Positions 6,080 through 6,214 of a DNA stretch of 6,214 bases are shown piece after piece. The notes below the pieces were generated by a model. The model searched no databases. It had not been told where the DNA came from and worked only from the letters and a program-made list of their open reading frames with translations. This DNA is from an uncultured Fretibacterium sp. Lineage in GTDB: Bacteria > Synergistota > Synergistia > Synergistales > Aminobacteriaceae. Within the stretch, counting starts at the first letter, position 1; the number at the start of each line of letters is the position of its first letter. The stretch is taken from assembly GCA_905373185.1 (NCBI GenBank), contig CAJPSE010000103.1, positions 1 through 6,214 on the forward strand. Direction: 5' to 3'. Both the position numbers and the translations under genes were made by a program.

Positions 6080-6214
6080 ATGGGCAAGACCCTGTATCTC
6101 TTGAGTTCCGGGGCGCTCCGACGCAAGGACAACACGCTTTTTGTGGAGCGGGCGGGCGAGCCGGGGCAAAAACCGCGCTTCCTGCCCGTGGAGACGACGG
6201 ACGAGATCATGGTG
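6080..6214 (+). CDS. cas1: CRISPR adaptation integrase Cas1, type I-B (3' partial)
   Basis: Cas1 is the metal-dependent integrase that, with Cas2, inserts new spacers into the array. Only the first 45 codons are in the window, and the frame is open to the right edge. The N-terminus carries TLYLLSSGALRRKDNTL (4-20) followed by a strand reading RFLPVETTDEIMV (33-45). This is the characteristic beta-strand start of type I-B Cas1, where the pattern is roughly TLYIFSNGELRRKDNTL...IPVE...EI.V. The catalytic Glu, His and Asp lie in the C-terminal domain and cannot be checked here. The ATG is set by the AGGAGG six bases upstream. Its position after cas4 matches the usual adaptation module, with cas2 expected next. 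Confidence 0.92.
   Translation, partial: MGKTLYLLSSGALRRKDNTLFVERAGEPGQKPRFLPVETTDEIMV

Noticed and set aside
5420..6169. Minus-strand open frame of 249 codons across cas4
   Set aside because: It is antisense to cas4 and its junctions with cas3 and cas1, which carry clear family motifs and ribosome binding sites. The product looks like shadow translation.
1..6214. Search for a CRISPR repeat-spacer array
   Set aside because: No regularly spaced direct repeats were seen. All the sequence is accounted for by coding regions and gaps of 30 nt or less.

Overview
The window is the middle of a type I-B CRISPR-Cas gene cluster (the Tneap/DevR-like branch). It is read entirely on the + strand, with six cas genes packed end to end: a large Cascade subunit (Cas8b1/Cst1, 5' end outside the window), the backbone subunit Cas7 (Cst2/DevR), Cas5, a full HD nuclease plus helicase Cas3, Cas4, and the first 45 codons of Cas1. 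Both ends are cut by the window, so the operon continues on both sides. Cas6 would be expected upstream, and Cas2 and the repeat-spacer array downstream. None of these three is visible here.

Layout: 3-1460 cas8b1 (partial); 30-nt gap with a strong ribosome binding site; 1491-2393 cas7; 2-nt gap; 2396-3184 cas5; 4-nt ATGA overlap; 3181-5535 cas3; 10-nt gap; 5546-6052 cas4; 27-nt gap; 6080-6214 cas1 (partial). No gene-free stretch exceeds 30 nt. No convincing promoter, tRNA, rRNA, insertion sequence or repeat array was found. The tight spacing and overlapping signals indicate one transcript with translational coupling.

How the genes work together: Cas8b1, Cas7 and Cas5, with Cas6 and a small subunit, form the crRNA-guided surveillance complex. 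Cas3 is recruited to unwind and degrade the target. Cas4 and Cas1 belong to spacer acquisition, with Cas4 expected to help choose and trim PAM-bearing prespacers.

Three things go beyond the gene list. (1) A near-ideal intrinsic terminator (8-bp GC-rich stem, 7-nt loop, eight T) sits inside the start of cas3, just before the HD codons, where it could attenuate transcription between the Cascade genes and cas3-cas4-cas1. (2) The 3' third of cas8b1 holds in-frame internal starts with Shine-Dalgarno sequences, the best of which would yield a helical protein of about 122 residues, the size of the Cas11 small subunit. (3) A second terminator-like hairpin inside cas3 points the other way and would stop antisense transcripts.

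The organism is a bacterium of moderately high GC with strong AGGAGG-type ribosome binding sites. The protein flavour resembles I-B systems of anaerobes such as Synergistota or Firmicutes, but this is a weak inference from memory and not a phylogenetic result. The system itself looks like a known type, not a new one.
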